Assembly: GCA_002293315.1 (NCBI GenBank)
Contig: DBCZ01000084.1
Location: forward strand, 2,334-36,090
Direction of reading: 5' to 3'
DNA from: Ruminococcaceae bacterium UBA945
GTDB lineage: Bacteria > Bacillota > Clostridia > Oscillospirales > Acutalibacteraceae
Length of the DNA: 33,757 nucleotides
Within the stretch, counting starts at the first letter, position 1. Each line of letters starts with the position of its first letter. Made by a program: the position numbers and the translations under genes. Positions 1-6,648 of this stretch are shown here, piece by piece. Below the pieces are notes generated by a model, which saw only the letters and a list, made by a program, of their open reading frames with translations, had not been told where the DNA came from and made no database searches.

Positions 1-1
1 C

Positions 2-76
2 CTGTTTGCCGGATATGGCTTTCGACACCGGCGGGTAGCGTTAATCATAATCATTCCAACGATAAGGAAAATGTAA
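2..76 (+). CDS. C-terminal tail of an unidentified upstream gene (partial)
   Basis: Frame 2 is open from the window edge and ends at TAA 74-76. The 24 residues are a hydrophobic stretch (VALIIIIPTI) followed by a basic end (RKM), which would suit the last membrane segment of a membrane protein. The stop lies 6 bases before the ATG of the next gene, and the purine-rich GATAAGGAAA (61-70) that could serve that gene as ribosome binding site lies inside it, as in translationally coupled operons. The piece is too short to name. Frame 1 is also open here (to 102), so the call is weak. Confidence 0.3.
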   Translation: MFAGYGFRHRRVALIIIIPTIRKM

Positions 77-82
77 AAGCAC

Positions 83-754
83 ATGAATTTGATAGAGCTT
101 AAAGGAACGCACCTGCCGAAGAGAGCAATTTGGATGATGATAGCCGTAGGCTTGATGGGTGTGGGCGTGTCTATTTGCGTTCATGCGGATTTGGGGCAAG
201 ACCCATGCTCCACGATGAATATCGGTATAGCCTCAAAAATCGGGCTGAGTTTCGGCATGTGGCAGGCGATTCTCAACACGGCGCTGTTCATAATGATATT
301 CTTCCTTGACCGCAAACTGCTTGGCATCGGAACAATCGCAAACATGCTTTTGATCGGCTTCATCGCGGATTTCCTGAAGCCGATTTGGATAAATGCCTTT
401 CCTGCGGATTTGCAATTCGTGTGGCGAATGCTTCTGGCGTTTGGCGGCGTAATGCTGATGCTTGTGGGCTGCTCAATATACATGACGGCAAACCTCGGTA
501 TGGCGCCTTATGACTGCATACCGTTTCTTATTATGAACCGCACTAAGAGCAAGAACAAAAAGCTGCAATACATTTTGCTGAGAATTGCACAGGACGCCGC
601 ATGTGTACTGGTAGGCTTTCTGTGCGGGGCGACGGTCGGCATCGGCACGATTTTCATGGTTGCGCTGTCAGGCCCGGTTATCCCGTTCTTCAATAAGCAC
701 CTCGCCGCCCCGATTCTGGGAATCAAGGACATGAGCAAGCTGAGGACGGAATGA
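83..754 (+). CDS. YczE/YyaS/YitT-family integral membrane protein
   Basis: This 223-residue protein has about five to six hydrophobic segments (roughly residues 15-35, 50-72, 80-100, 108-132 and 160-190). It carries the two internally similar signatures of the YczE family: HADLGQDPCSTMNIGI near residue 35 and TANLGMAPYDCIPFLI near residue 135. That LG-x-x-P(Y/C) pattern, seen once in each half, points to an inverted or tandem two-half membrane fold. The biochemical role of the family is not established; members often sit beside transcriptional regulators and are guessed to be transporters. The start is the only ATG with an upstream purine stretch (AAGGAAA, 64-70), but the spacing is long (about 12-15 bases), so translation may depend on coupling to the upstream frame. 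A strong terminator follows directly. Confidence 0.8.
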   Translation: MNLIELKGTHLPKRAIWMMIAVGLMGVGVSICVHADLGQDPCSTMNIGIASKIGLSFGMWQAILNTALFIMIFFLDRKLLGIGTIANMLLIGFIADFLKPIWINAFPADLQFVWRMLLAFGGVMLMLVGCSIYMTANLGMAPYDCIPFLIMNRTKSKNKKLQYILLRIAQDAACVLVGFLCGATVGIGTIFMVALSGPVIPFFNKHLAAPILGIKDMSKLRTE

Positions 755-767
755 GGCAGATAAACTG

Positions 768-791
768 AATCCCCCTATTAGGGGGATTTTT
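768..791. terminator. Intrinsic terminator between convergent genes
   Basis: AATCCCCCT pairs with AGGGGGATT around an ATT loop (9 bp, five G-C pairs) and runs into TTTTTC on the plus strand. It terminates the membrane-protein gene. It lies 1 base beyond the stop of the minus-strand flavin reductase gene and may stop that transcript too, although the U-run is weak on that side. Confidence 0.85.
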
Positions 792-792
792 C

Positions 793-1356
793 TTATCGCT
801 TGCTCCAGTCTCCCCATTCGCCCAGCGGCTTTCCAACGGAGAAATAGGTCGCGCCCGTTGTGACGACGGGCTTTGCCGCGTCCAGAGAGAGAGGGCGCTG
901 CGTGCCGCTGAAGAGCGCTTCATCAGCGAGGATATTACTGATGCGGCAGATATACAAGGTGCTGTCACCGCCTAAGTCGATTTCATTCTTCACCTCCAGC
1001 TCATATGCCAGCGGGCTGCGCTCAAGCACAGGCACGTTAAGCACCGCGCCTTTTGTGACCTCAACGGGTACGCTCATCTTTTCCGGATTATAACCGCTGT
1101 TGGTTCCGAAGTAATCGGCGAGCGGCAGAAGCTCCTCCGTGACAAGATTGGCGGAGAAAACTTTGTTTTTCGCAATCAGTTCCTTTGTGAGCTTCTTTTC
1201 GCCGATACACGCCATAATGCAGAGCTCGTCATTATTGCAGTAGCTGAACCAGCAGAACAGCGCGAAGTTCGGACTGCCGTCTTCCTTGTAAGTGCCATAC
1301 AGAAACAGCGTCTGCGGGCAATAGTCGTTTGTGAGCCTGTCAATTGATTTTTTCAT
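793..1356 (-). CDS. Flavin reductase-like (flavoredoxin-type) domain protein
   Basis: This is a 187-residue single-domain protein of the FMN-binding split-barrel flavin reductase family. Supporting features are the N-terminal barrel strands with a PNFALFCWFSYCNNDELCIM segment (about residues 29-48), the core motif KVFSANLVTEELLPLADYFG (about 65-84) typical of the 'F.VNL..e.l...ad..G' pattern, and a C-terminal Y-F-x-V-G-K-P-L-G segment. Family members bind FMN and reduce flavins or act as small electron carriers with NAD(P)H. It begins 2 bases after the MarR stop codon, so the two are one operon and the MarR protein presumably controls it. Substrate and electron donor cannot be read from sequence. 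Length is normal for the family. Confidence 0.82.
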   Translation of the reverse strand: MKKSIDRLTNDYCPQTLFLYGTYKEDGSPNFALFCWFSYCNNDELCIMACIGEKKLTKELIAKNKVFSANLVTEELLPLADYFGTNSGYNPEKMSVPVEVTKGAVLNVPVLERSPLAYELEVKNEIDLGGDSTLYICRISNILADEALFSGTQRPLSLDAAKPVVTTGATYFSVGKPLGEWGDWSKR

Positions 1357-1358
1357 GG

Positions 1359-1793
1359 TTATGCTCCTTCTTTTTCCAGATTTTTAAGTAATTTTTTTAG
1401 TGAGCGCTCGAATGCGGTGATCTCCTCATCGGAAAACCCATGATAATAAATATCCGTCATATAGTCGGAAACCATGAGGTAAACGTCTTTCAGAGCTCGA
1501 GCTTTCGGTGTCAAGCCGATAAGAATCTCACGCCTGTCGTCAGCGCTGTTTGCGCGCGTCAGGAGTCCCTTTTGCTCCATCCTGTCAATCATACTTGTCA
1601 GCGTTGTTTTGGCAAGAGAAGTGCGTCTGGCGATTTTCGAAATGGGCAGGTTCTCCTCGTTCCATAAAACATACAGGATTTTCCCCTGCGCGCCATTAAA
1701 CTCCTCAACTCCGCACTCCTTGAGCTTTTGGGCAAAGGTTCTGTCGCTTATACGCTTGATTTGTGAAATCAAAAAGCCGCCTTCTGTTTTCAT
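1359..1793 (-). CDS. MarR-family transcriptional regulator
   Basis: This 144-residue winged-helix protein has the MarR layout: an N-terminal dimerisation helix (ISQIKRISDRTFAQKL), a helix-turn-helix around residues 50-75 (LPISKIARRTSLAKTTLTSM), and the wing with the family motif (about 78-100: MEQKGLLTRANSADDRRE), which contains the conserved D-x-R. A GGGAGG ribosome binding site lies 7 bases upstream of the ATG. It is the first gene of a two-gene operon with the flavin reductase. Its own promoter carries an inverted repeat over the -10 element, which suggests autorepression relieved by a small ligand, the usual MarR mode. The ligand is unknown; the pairing with a flavoprotein makes a redox-active or aromatic compound a reasonable guess. 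Confidence 0.88.
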   Translation of the reverse strand: MKTEGGFLISQIKRISDRTFAQKLKECGVEEFNGAQGKILYVLWNEENLPISKIARRTSLAKTTLTSMIDRMEQKGLLTRANSADDRREILIGLTPKARALKDVYLMVSDYMTDIYYHGFSDEEITAFERSLKKLLKNLEKEGA

Positions 1794-1804
1794 AATAACC
1801 TCCC

Positions 1805-1847
1805 ATATAGAATAATACTATATAGAATTAGATTTATCAAGTGGCAA
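1805..1847 (-). promoter_or_regulatory. Promoter and candidate MarR operator
   Basis: On the minus strand TTGCCA (1842-1847), a 17-base spacer and TATATA (1819-1824) form a sigma-A-type promoter for the marR-flavin reductase operon. The inverted repeat ATATAG-(7)-CTATAT (1805-1823) overlaps the -10 element and the start of transcription. Its size (19 bp) fits a MarR dimer site. The operator role is inferred from position only. Confidence 0.6.
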
Positions 1848-1904
1848 TCTATACAAAAAAACAAATGCTGATAAAACATCTTTAGAGAAAAACACACTTT
1901 TTTG

Positions 1905-1933
1905 TTGTGTTTTATTTTTATTTACGATATAAT
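1905..1933 (+). promoter_or_regulatory. Promoter of the EF-G-like gene
   Basis: TTGTGT (1905-1910), a 17-base spacer and a consensus TATAAT (1928-1933) point right toward the EF-G-like gene, predicting a transcript start near 1940 and a leader of about 40 bases. An imperfect repeat AACACA/TGTGTT (1891-1896, 1906-1911) overlaps the -35 element. Confidence 0.7.
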
Positions 1934-1980
1934 AATCGTTAGACTGTAACCACAGATGAGAGAAGAAGAGGAGAACTCAA

Positions 1981-4050
1981 ATGAATCAATACACAGCTCA
2001 GAATATCGTAAATCTCGCGATTGCCGGGCACAGCGGCTCAGGTAAAACCTCTCTTGCAGAAGCCATGCTGTTTCTTTCGGGCGCTTCCGACAGAAGAGGC
2101 AAGATTCAAGACGGCAACACCGTAATGGACTATGATCCCGAGGAAATCAAGAGAAAAACCACGGTTATGACCTCGGCCGCGCAGGTTGAGTGGAAAAACA
2201 AAAAGGTAAATATTGTCGACGCGCCCGGGCTTTTCGATTTTGAAGCCGGCTTAAATGAGGCGATGCGCGCGGCTGATTCGGCGCTTATCGTCGTTTCGGG
2301 CAAAAACGGATTGGCGGTCGGCACGGAGAAAGCCTTTGAAGCGGCCGATAGACGCGGGCTTTCAAAGTTTGTGTTCGTCAACGGTCTTGCGGATGAAGAC
2401 GCCAGATTCTACCGCGTGTTTGAAGACTTGAAGGCCGCGTTCGGCCCGTCAGTCTGCCCCGTCGTCGTGCCGTATATTCAAGACGGCCAGGCGGATATAT
2501 ATGTCAACATTCTTGAATATAAAGCCTATGACTATAAAGACGGCAAGCCCGTTCCCGTGGCTTTGCCCGATATGGGGGACAGGCTCGACGGCCTGCGTGC
2601 GGCCATCTGCGAGGCAGTCGCCGAGACAGACGACGCGCTGTTTGAGAAATACTTCGCGGGCGAAGAATTCACGCCCGAGGAAATCATAGTTGGCGTGAGC
2701 AAGGGCGTGAAAACCGGCGCGATTACACCAGTCTTCTGCGGCGATGCCATGCTTATGCGCGGTATGGAGCAGTTCCTTGACGGCCTCGCGTGGCTTGCGC
2801 CGTCAGCCGAGGAAAAGGCAGGGGAGATAGGCGTTGACGTGGACGGCAACCCTGTGGAAATCGCGGTGAATGAAAACGCCGCGACGGCCGCAGTTGTCTT
2901 CAAGACGATTGCCGACCCCTTCATCGGCAAGCTCTCGTTTGTTAAGGTGGTCGCGGGAAAGATTACGGCAGACGCACCTGTGCTCAACATGAGGACGGGT
3001 GAGCAGGAGAGAATCAGCAAAATCGTGGCAATAGCTGGTAAGAAGCAAATTGACGTGAAGGCCATAGTCGCGGGAGATATAGGCGCGATACCCAAGCTCA
3101 CAAGCACAAACACCGGAGATACGCTCTGCTCTCCGGCGAGAAAGGTGACTCTTGAGCCTGTGGAATATCCGAACGCAACGCTCATCATGGCGGTGCTTCC
3201 CGCAAAGAAGGGCGAAGAGGATAAGATAGCGCAGGGGCTTTTGAGGCTGGCCGAGGAAGACCCGTCCATCATATTCGCAAACAATGCAGAAACCAAGGAA
3301 ATGACGGTCGGCGGACTGGGAGAACAGCACCTCGACGTCGTCATATCAAAGCTCAAGGCGAAGTTCGGCATAGACGCAATCCTCAAGCAGCCGAAGGTTC
3401 CTTACAGAGAGACAATCCGCAAAAAAGTGCAGGTGCAGGGCCGCCACAAAAAGCAAACCGGCGGGCACGGTCAGTTCGGCGACGTGTGGATTGAATTCGA
3501 GCCGTCTGATAATGAAGGGCTTGAATTTGCCGAAAGAGTAGTGGGCGGCGCTGTTCCCAAGGGATTCTTCCCCGCGGTTGAAAAGGGCTTGCGCGAGAGC
3601 ATCCAAAGGGGAATGCTCGCGGGCTATCCGATGGTCGGCATCAAGGCCACGCTCTATGACGGCTCTTATCACCCCGTAGATTCCTCTGAAATGTCATTCA
3701 AGATGGCGGCGAGCATTGCATACAGAAACGGTATACCCACAGCCGGCCCGACGCTTCTTGAGCCGATAGGCCATCTAGCCGCAACTGTGCCGGACTCAAA
3801 CATGGGCGACATCATGGGCGAGGTGAACAAGCGCAGAGGCCGCGTGTTGGGCATGAATCCGGCGGGCGCGGGCAAGCAGACGGTCGAGGCTGAGGTTCCG
3901 ATGGCGGAAATGCATGATTTCTCCACCTATATGCGTCAGGTCACACAGGGCAGAGGAACATATACGTTCGAATTTGTCCGCTATGAAGAGGCACCGAGCA
4001 ATATCGCGCAGAAGGTGGTTGCGGATTCAAAGACCGAGGCCGAAGATTAA
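1981..4050 (+). CDS. fusA: Elongation factor G-like translational GTPase (EF-G paralogue)
   Basis: The 689-residue protein has the full five-domain EF-G layout: G domain (1 to about 270), beta-barrel domain II (about 290-380), domain III (about 390-460), domain IV with the GGHGQFGDVWIEFEP loop, and the C-terminal domain V with GRVLGMNP. The P-loop is GHSGSGKTS (16-24). G3 reads DAPGLFDF (80-87), with Leu84 where translocating EF-G has the catalytic His. G4 reads NGLAD (134-138) where NKxD is expected. This places it in the EF-G-like paralogue group rather than canonical FusA, which normally lies in the rpsL-rpsG-tuf operon; no such genes are nearby. It has its own promoter, and the ribosome binding site GAGGAG (1968-1973) fixes the start. 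Its role in translation is uncertain. Confidence 0.88.
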   Translation: MNQYTAQNIVNLAIAGHSGSGKTSLAEAMLFLSGASDRRGKIQDGNTVMDYDPEEIKRKTTVMTSAAQVEWKNKKVNIVDAPGLFDFEAGLNEAMRAADSALIVVSGKNGLAVGTEKAFEAADRRGLSKFVFVNGLADEDARFYRVFEDLKAAFGPSVCPVVVPYIQDGQADIYVNILEYKAYDYKDGKPVPVALPDMGDRLDGLRAAICEAVAETDDALFEKYFAGEEFTPEEIIVGVSKGVKTGAITPVFCGDAMLMRGMEQFLDGLAWLAPSAEEKAGEIGVDVDGNPVEIAVNENAATAAVVFKTIADPFIGKLSFVKVVAGKITADAPVLNMRTGEQERISKIVAIAGKKQIDVKAIVAGDIGAIPKLTSTNTGDTLCSPARKVTLEPVEYPNATLIMAVLPAKKGEEDKIAQGLLRLAEEDPSIIFANNAETKEMTVGGLGEQHLDVVISKLKAKFGIDAILKQPKVPYRETIRKKVQVQGRHKKQTGGHGQFGDVWIEFEPSDNEGLEFAERVVGGAVPKGFFPAVEKGLRESIQRGMLAGYPMVGIKATLYDGSYHPVDSSEMSFKMAASIAYRNGIPTAGPTLLEPIGHLAATVPDSNMGDIMGEVNKRRGRVLGMNPAGAGKQTVEAEVPMAEMHDFSTYMRQVTQGRGTYTFEFVRYEEAPSNIAQKVVADSKTEAED

Positions 4051-4081
4051 ATCGTTTTTACTGATTATGAGGATTAACATA

Positions 4082-4112
4082 GAACAGCTCCGCGGATTTC
4101 GCGGAGCTGTTC
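4082..4112 (+). terminator. Hairpin after the EF-G-like gene, without a U-run
   Basis: GAACAGCTCCGCG pairs perfectly with CGCGGAGCTGTTC (13 bp, loop GATTT). The following bases (GCTGCTATTC) are not a U-tract, so it may be a Rho-assisted terminator or a 3'-end stabilising hairpin. It separates the EF-G-like gene from the toxin-antitoxin promoter. Confidence 0.55.
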
Positions 4113-4128
4113 GCTGCTATTCAATTAC

Positions 4129-4157
4129 TTGAAGTTTTAGCATAATTATGCTAAAAT
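4129..4157 (+). promoter_or_regulatory. Toxin-antitoxin promoter with palindromic operator
   Basis: TTGAAG (4129-4134) and TAAAAT (4152-4157) are separated by 17 bases. A perfect 22-bp palindrome (4135-4156; core AGCATAATTATGCT, flanked by TTTT and AAAA) fills the spacer and enters the -10 element. A repressor bound here would block RNA polymerase directly. By analogy with Phd/YefM systems, the antitoxin or the antitoxin-toxin complex is the likely binder. Confidence 0.72.
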
Positions 4158-4175
4158 ATTACAAGAGGTGATATT

Positions 4176-4451
4176 ATGAAAACAATCAGGCCGGTATCGG
4201 ATCTTAGGAATAATTTTGCGGAAATATCAAAAACTGTCCACGAAACTGCACAACCGGTGTTTCTGACGAAAAACGGCTTTGGTGATATGGTTGTGCTGAG
4301 CATGGAGGCCTACGAGAATTTGCAGCTTGAGAGCGATATATACTTCAAGCTTCGTGAAGCAGAGCATGAAGCAGAAGCGACAAAGCGGCGCTTTTCTTCT
4401 AAAGACGTGTTGAAAGCCATGCGGGAAGCCGCAGGAGCAGAAGATGTATAA
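4176..4451 (+). CDS. Phd/YefM-family antitoxin
   Basis: A 91-residue protein whose N-terminus matches the Phd/YefM DNA-binding fold: IRPVSDLRNNFAEISKTV (4-21), then PVFLTKNGFGDMVVLSMEAYENL (27-49), the usual 'T.nG...avl.s..eY..L' pattern. The C-terminal part (about 55-91) is charged and helical (KLREAEHEAEATKRRF), as expected for the segment that wraps and neutralises the toxin. AGAGGTG (4164-4170) is the ribosome binding site. The toxin gene overlaps its end by 8 bases, giving coupled translation. The antitoxin probably represses the operon through the palindrome in the promoter. Confidence 0.88.
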   Translation: MKTIRPVSDLRNNFAEISKTVHETAQPVFLTKNGFGDMVVLSMEAYENLQLESDIYFKLREAEHEAEATKRRFSSKDVLKAMREAAGAEDV

Positions 4452-4755
4452 AGTGGTTTTTCTGCCGCTGGCCAAGAAGGATATGACGGAAATAGCCGGA
4501 TATATCGGCAGTGAGCTTTCAAATCCTGCTGCGGCGTTGAGGCTTGCCGAAGAGATGATTAAGGCTGCCGACAAGCTCGGTGATTTTCCATATATGAATC
4601 CGGTATATAGCCCGATTCGCCCGCTCAAAATAGAATATCGCCGCATGAAGGTTAGAAATTATCTTATGCTTTACTGTGTGAATGAGCCGGAAAAACTCGT
4701 GACGGTTATGAGGGTTATATATGCACGCCGTGACTATGAGAAATTGCTGAAGTAA
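4444..4755 (+). CDS. RelE/ParE-superfamily toxin
   Basis: This 103-residue protein has the RelE/ParE fold pattern: beta strand YKVVFLPLAKKDMTEIAGYI (2-21), a two-helix hairpin (about 25-52), then strands carrying EYRRMKVRNYLMLYCVNEPEKLVTVMRVIYARRDYEKLL (60 to end). Arg and Tyr residues stand where RelE-type mRNA interferases carry catalytic or RNA-contacting side chains (R64, R65, R69, Y71, R89, Y92, R94, R95). RelE-type members cut mRNA at the ribosomal A site, while ParE-type members poison gyrase; the two cannot be told apart here by eye. The pairing with a YefM-type antitoxin, and the R-x-I-Y-x-x-R-R-D-Y end, lean toward a YoeB/RelE-like or Txe-like enzyme. The gene overlaps the antitoxin and is followed by a terminator. 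Confidence 0.87.
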   Translation: MYKVVFLPLAKKDMTEIAGYIGSELSNPAAALRLAEEMIKAADKLGDFPYMNPVYSPIRPLKIEYRRMKVRNYLMLYCVNEPEKLVTVMRVIYARRDYEKLLK

Positions 4756-4788
4756 AACCCGCCTGGCGCAAATTGCGTCAGGCGGGTT
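4756..4788. terminator. Bidirectional terminator between toxin and ABC exporter
   Basis: AACCCGCCTG pairs with CAGGCGGGTT, extended inward by GCGCA/TGCGT-type pairs to about 15 bp. It starts right at the toxin stop codon and lies 8 bases beyond the stop of the minus-strand ABC gene. U-tracts are short on both sides (minus strand GTTTTA). Confidence 0.72.
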
Positions 4789-4796
4789 CCTGTTAT

Positions 4797-6638
4797 TTAT
4801 CCGTCTATCTCTTCAAAGACGCTTTCCGTGGCCTCTGATTCAAACTGCTTGTTATACAAATCTGCGTAATAGCCGCCCTGAATCATAAGCTCCTTGTGCG
4901 AGCCGCGCTCAATGATTTTGCCGTTTCGCACGACGAGAATCAAATCTGCCTTGCGGATGGTCGAAAGCCTGTGCGCGATGAGGAACGACGTGCGGTTATC
5001 GAGAAGCTTAGAGATGGCCTTTTGAATCAGCGCCTCCGTATGTGTGTCTATTGAGGAGGTGGCCTCGTCAAGGACGAAAATCTTCGGGTCTGCGAGAATC
5101 GCCCTGGCGAACGAAACAAGCTGCTTCTCACCGGTGGAGAGGTTGTTGCCGCCCTCGCCGACGTCGCTGTCATAGCCGTTTTTCATCTTCAGGATGAAGT
5201 CATGCGCGCCCACCATCTTTGCCGCCTCGATGATATCATCGTCTGAAGCGTCCAGCCTGCCGTAGCGGATATTCTCTTTTACAGAGCCGGAGAAGAGGTG
5301 AGGCGTCTGCAAGACATAGCCGATATTGCTGTGCAGCCAAAGCATGCTCCGGTCTTTATAGTCTTTGCCGTCTATGAGAATCCTGCCGGAGGTGGGCTCA
5401 AAGAAGCGGCAGGCGAGGTTCACGAGCGTGGACTTCCCCGCGCCCGTCTCACCGACAATGGCAATCGTCATGCCCTCGGGTATATCTAAATTGAAATGCT
5501 CCAGCACATACTCTGTGCCGTCTGAATACATGAAGCTGACGTCGTCGAACGTGATGTTACCCTGAAGTGGCTCCCAGTTTTCGCGCTTCGGCTCAAAGCT
5601 TGTGCCGTATTTTGCTATGACATCGGGAGTATCTGTGATTTCCGGAACAAGGTCAAGAATATCCGCGCAGCGCTCGACGTTTACCTGCGTGGCGATGAGG
5701 TTTGAGATAGTTCCCGCGAGGCTCTGCACCGGGTCAGCGATAACAAGCGCGTAGTTGACGAAAATCGTGAGCTCTGCTATGCCTATATCGCCGAGGATAA
5801 CCATCGTTCCGCCGCCTGTGAGGACGAACGAAACCGCAAGCGAAGTGAGGAACACGATAATCGGGATATACACCGCGCGAAGCATGACGGCGTGAATCGT
5901 CGTCTTTTTCATGTCGGTGGTGACCTCGGTAAAGGCCTCGGTGTTCTTGTCTTCAATCACGAGTGTTTTTGAGGTGACGGCGCCTGAGATGCCCTCGTTA
6001 TACTGCCGCGAAATCTCTGCGTTGATTCGCCTTACGCGGCGGTTCGTCGCAAGAATCTTCTTCTGGAAGAAGAACGTGAGCAAGGCGATTGCCGGCACGA
6101 TGGTGACGACAAGCGCCGCCAAAAATGCATTGATTGAGAACATCACTATCATACAGCCGATGATATAGGCTGAGCTCCAGAACACATCGACCAAGCTCCA
6201 CGCGAAGACGGTGCCGATACGTGCGGTATCGCTCATAACCCTCGCCATAATCACGCCCACGGGCGTTTGATTATAATATGAAAAGCTCAGCACCTGCATC
6301 TGCGAGAACAGCGAATGGCGCAAATCGCGGCTGAAATACATCTCAACCTTCAGTGCCTGAAGCGCGAACAGCATCGTGCATAAGGCCTGTAAAGTGACGA
6401 CTGAAATATAGAGAATCGAGAATTGCAATACGCCGGCCGTCTGTCTTGGTGTGACGAAATTATCAACGGCATATCCCGCAAAAAGCGGGAAAGAGATGTC
6501 GATGATGGAGTTGATGAGCATCAAAACGGCGACGCTTATCATAATCTTCTTATACGGGCTTATAAACGGGATTATCCTTTTCCATGTCTTTATAGAAGAG
6601 GTTTTCTTGTGTGCTTCGGTTTTGGTTATGTAATCCAT
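4797..6638 (-). CDS. ABC exporter subunit with canonical catalytic site (TM-NBD half-transporter)
   Basis: A 613-residue half-transporter: six-helix type IV ABC transmembrane domain (about 30-340) and a C-terminal ATPase. Walker A is GETGAGKST (about 394-402), the signature LSTGEKQ (about 496) and Walker B IFVLDEATSSID (about 512-523), with the catalytic Glu present. The longest frame starts at 6701 inside the upstream gene, but AAGGAGGGGGAT lies just before ATG 6638, beyond the upstream stop (6649), so 6638 is the better start. It follows the 601-residue subunit by 10 bases. The pair resembles heterodimeric multidrug exporters of the BmrCD/YheHI or LmrCD type, this being the BmrD/YheH-like partner. 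The substrate is unknown; efflux of drugs or lipophilic compounds across the cytoplasmic membrane is the family role. Confidence 0.88.
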   Translation of the reverse strand: MDYITKTEAHKKTSSIKTWKRIIPFISPYKKIMISVAVLMLINSIIDISFPLFAGYAVDNFVTPRQTAGVLQFSILYISVVTLQALCTMLFALQALKVEMYFSRDLRHSLFSQMQVLSFSYYNQTPVGVIMARVMSDTARIGTVFAWSLVDVFWSSAYIIGCMIVMFSINAFLAALVVTIVPAIALLTFFFQKKILATNRRVRRINAEISRQYNEGISGAVTSKTLVIEDKNTEAFTEVTTDMKKTTIHAVMLRAVYIPIIVFLTSLAVSFVLTGGGTMVILGDIGIAELTIFVNYALVIADPVQSLAGTISNLIATQVNVERCADILDLVPEITDTPDVIAKYGTSFEPKRENWEPLQGNITFDDVSFMYSDGTEYVLEHFNLDIPEGMTIAIVGETGAGKSTLVNLACRFFEPTSGRILIDGKDYKDRSMLWLHSNIGYVLQTPHLFSGSVKENIRYGRLDASDDDIIEAAKMVGAHDFILKMKNGYDSDVGEGGNNLSTGEKQLVSFARAILADPKIFVLDEATSSIDTHTEALIQKAISKLLDNRTSFLIAHRLSTIRKADLILVVRNGKIIERGSHKELMIQGGYYADLYNKQFESEATESVFEEIDG

Positions 6639-6648
6639 ATCCCCCTCC

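Noticed and set aside
1..102. Frame 1 open from the window edge to 102 as an upstream gene
   Set aside because: It would overlap the membrane-protein start by 20 bases and its residues look random; the frame 2 tail is slightly better, though neither is firm.
2532..3386. 284-codon open frame antisense to the EF-G-like gene
   Set aside because: It lies wholly within a clear EF-G-like coding region, has low-complexity Ser/Ala composition typical of a frame shadow and lacks a ribosome binding site.
4082..4112. Strong Rho-independent terminator
   Set aside because: The stem is long, but no U-run follows, so only a moderate-confidence terminator is listed.
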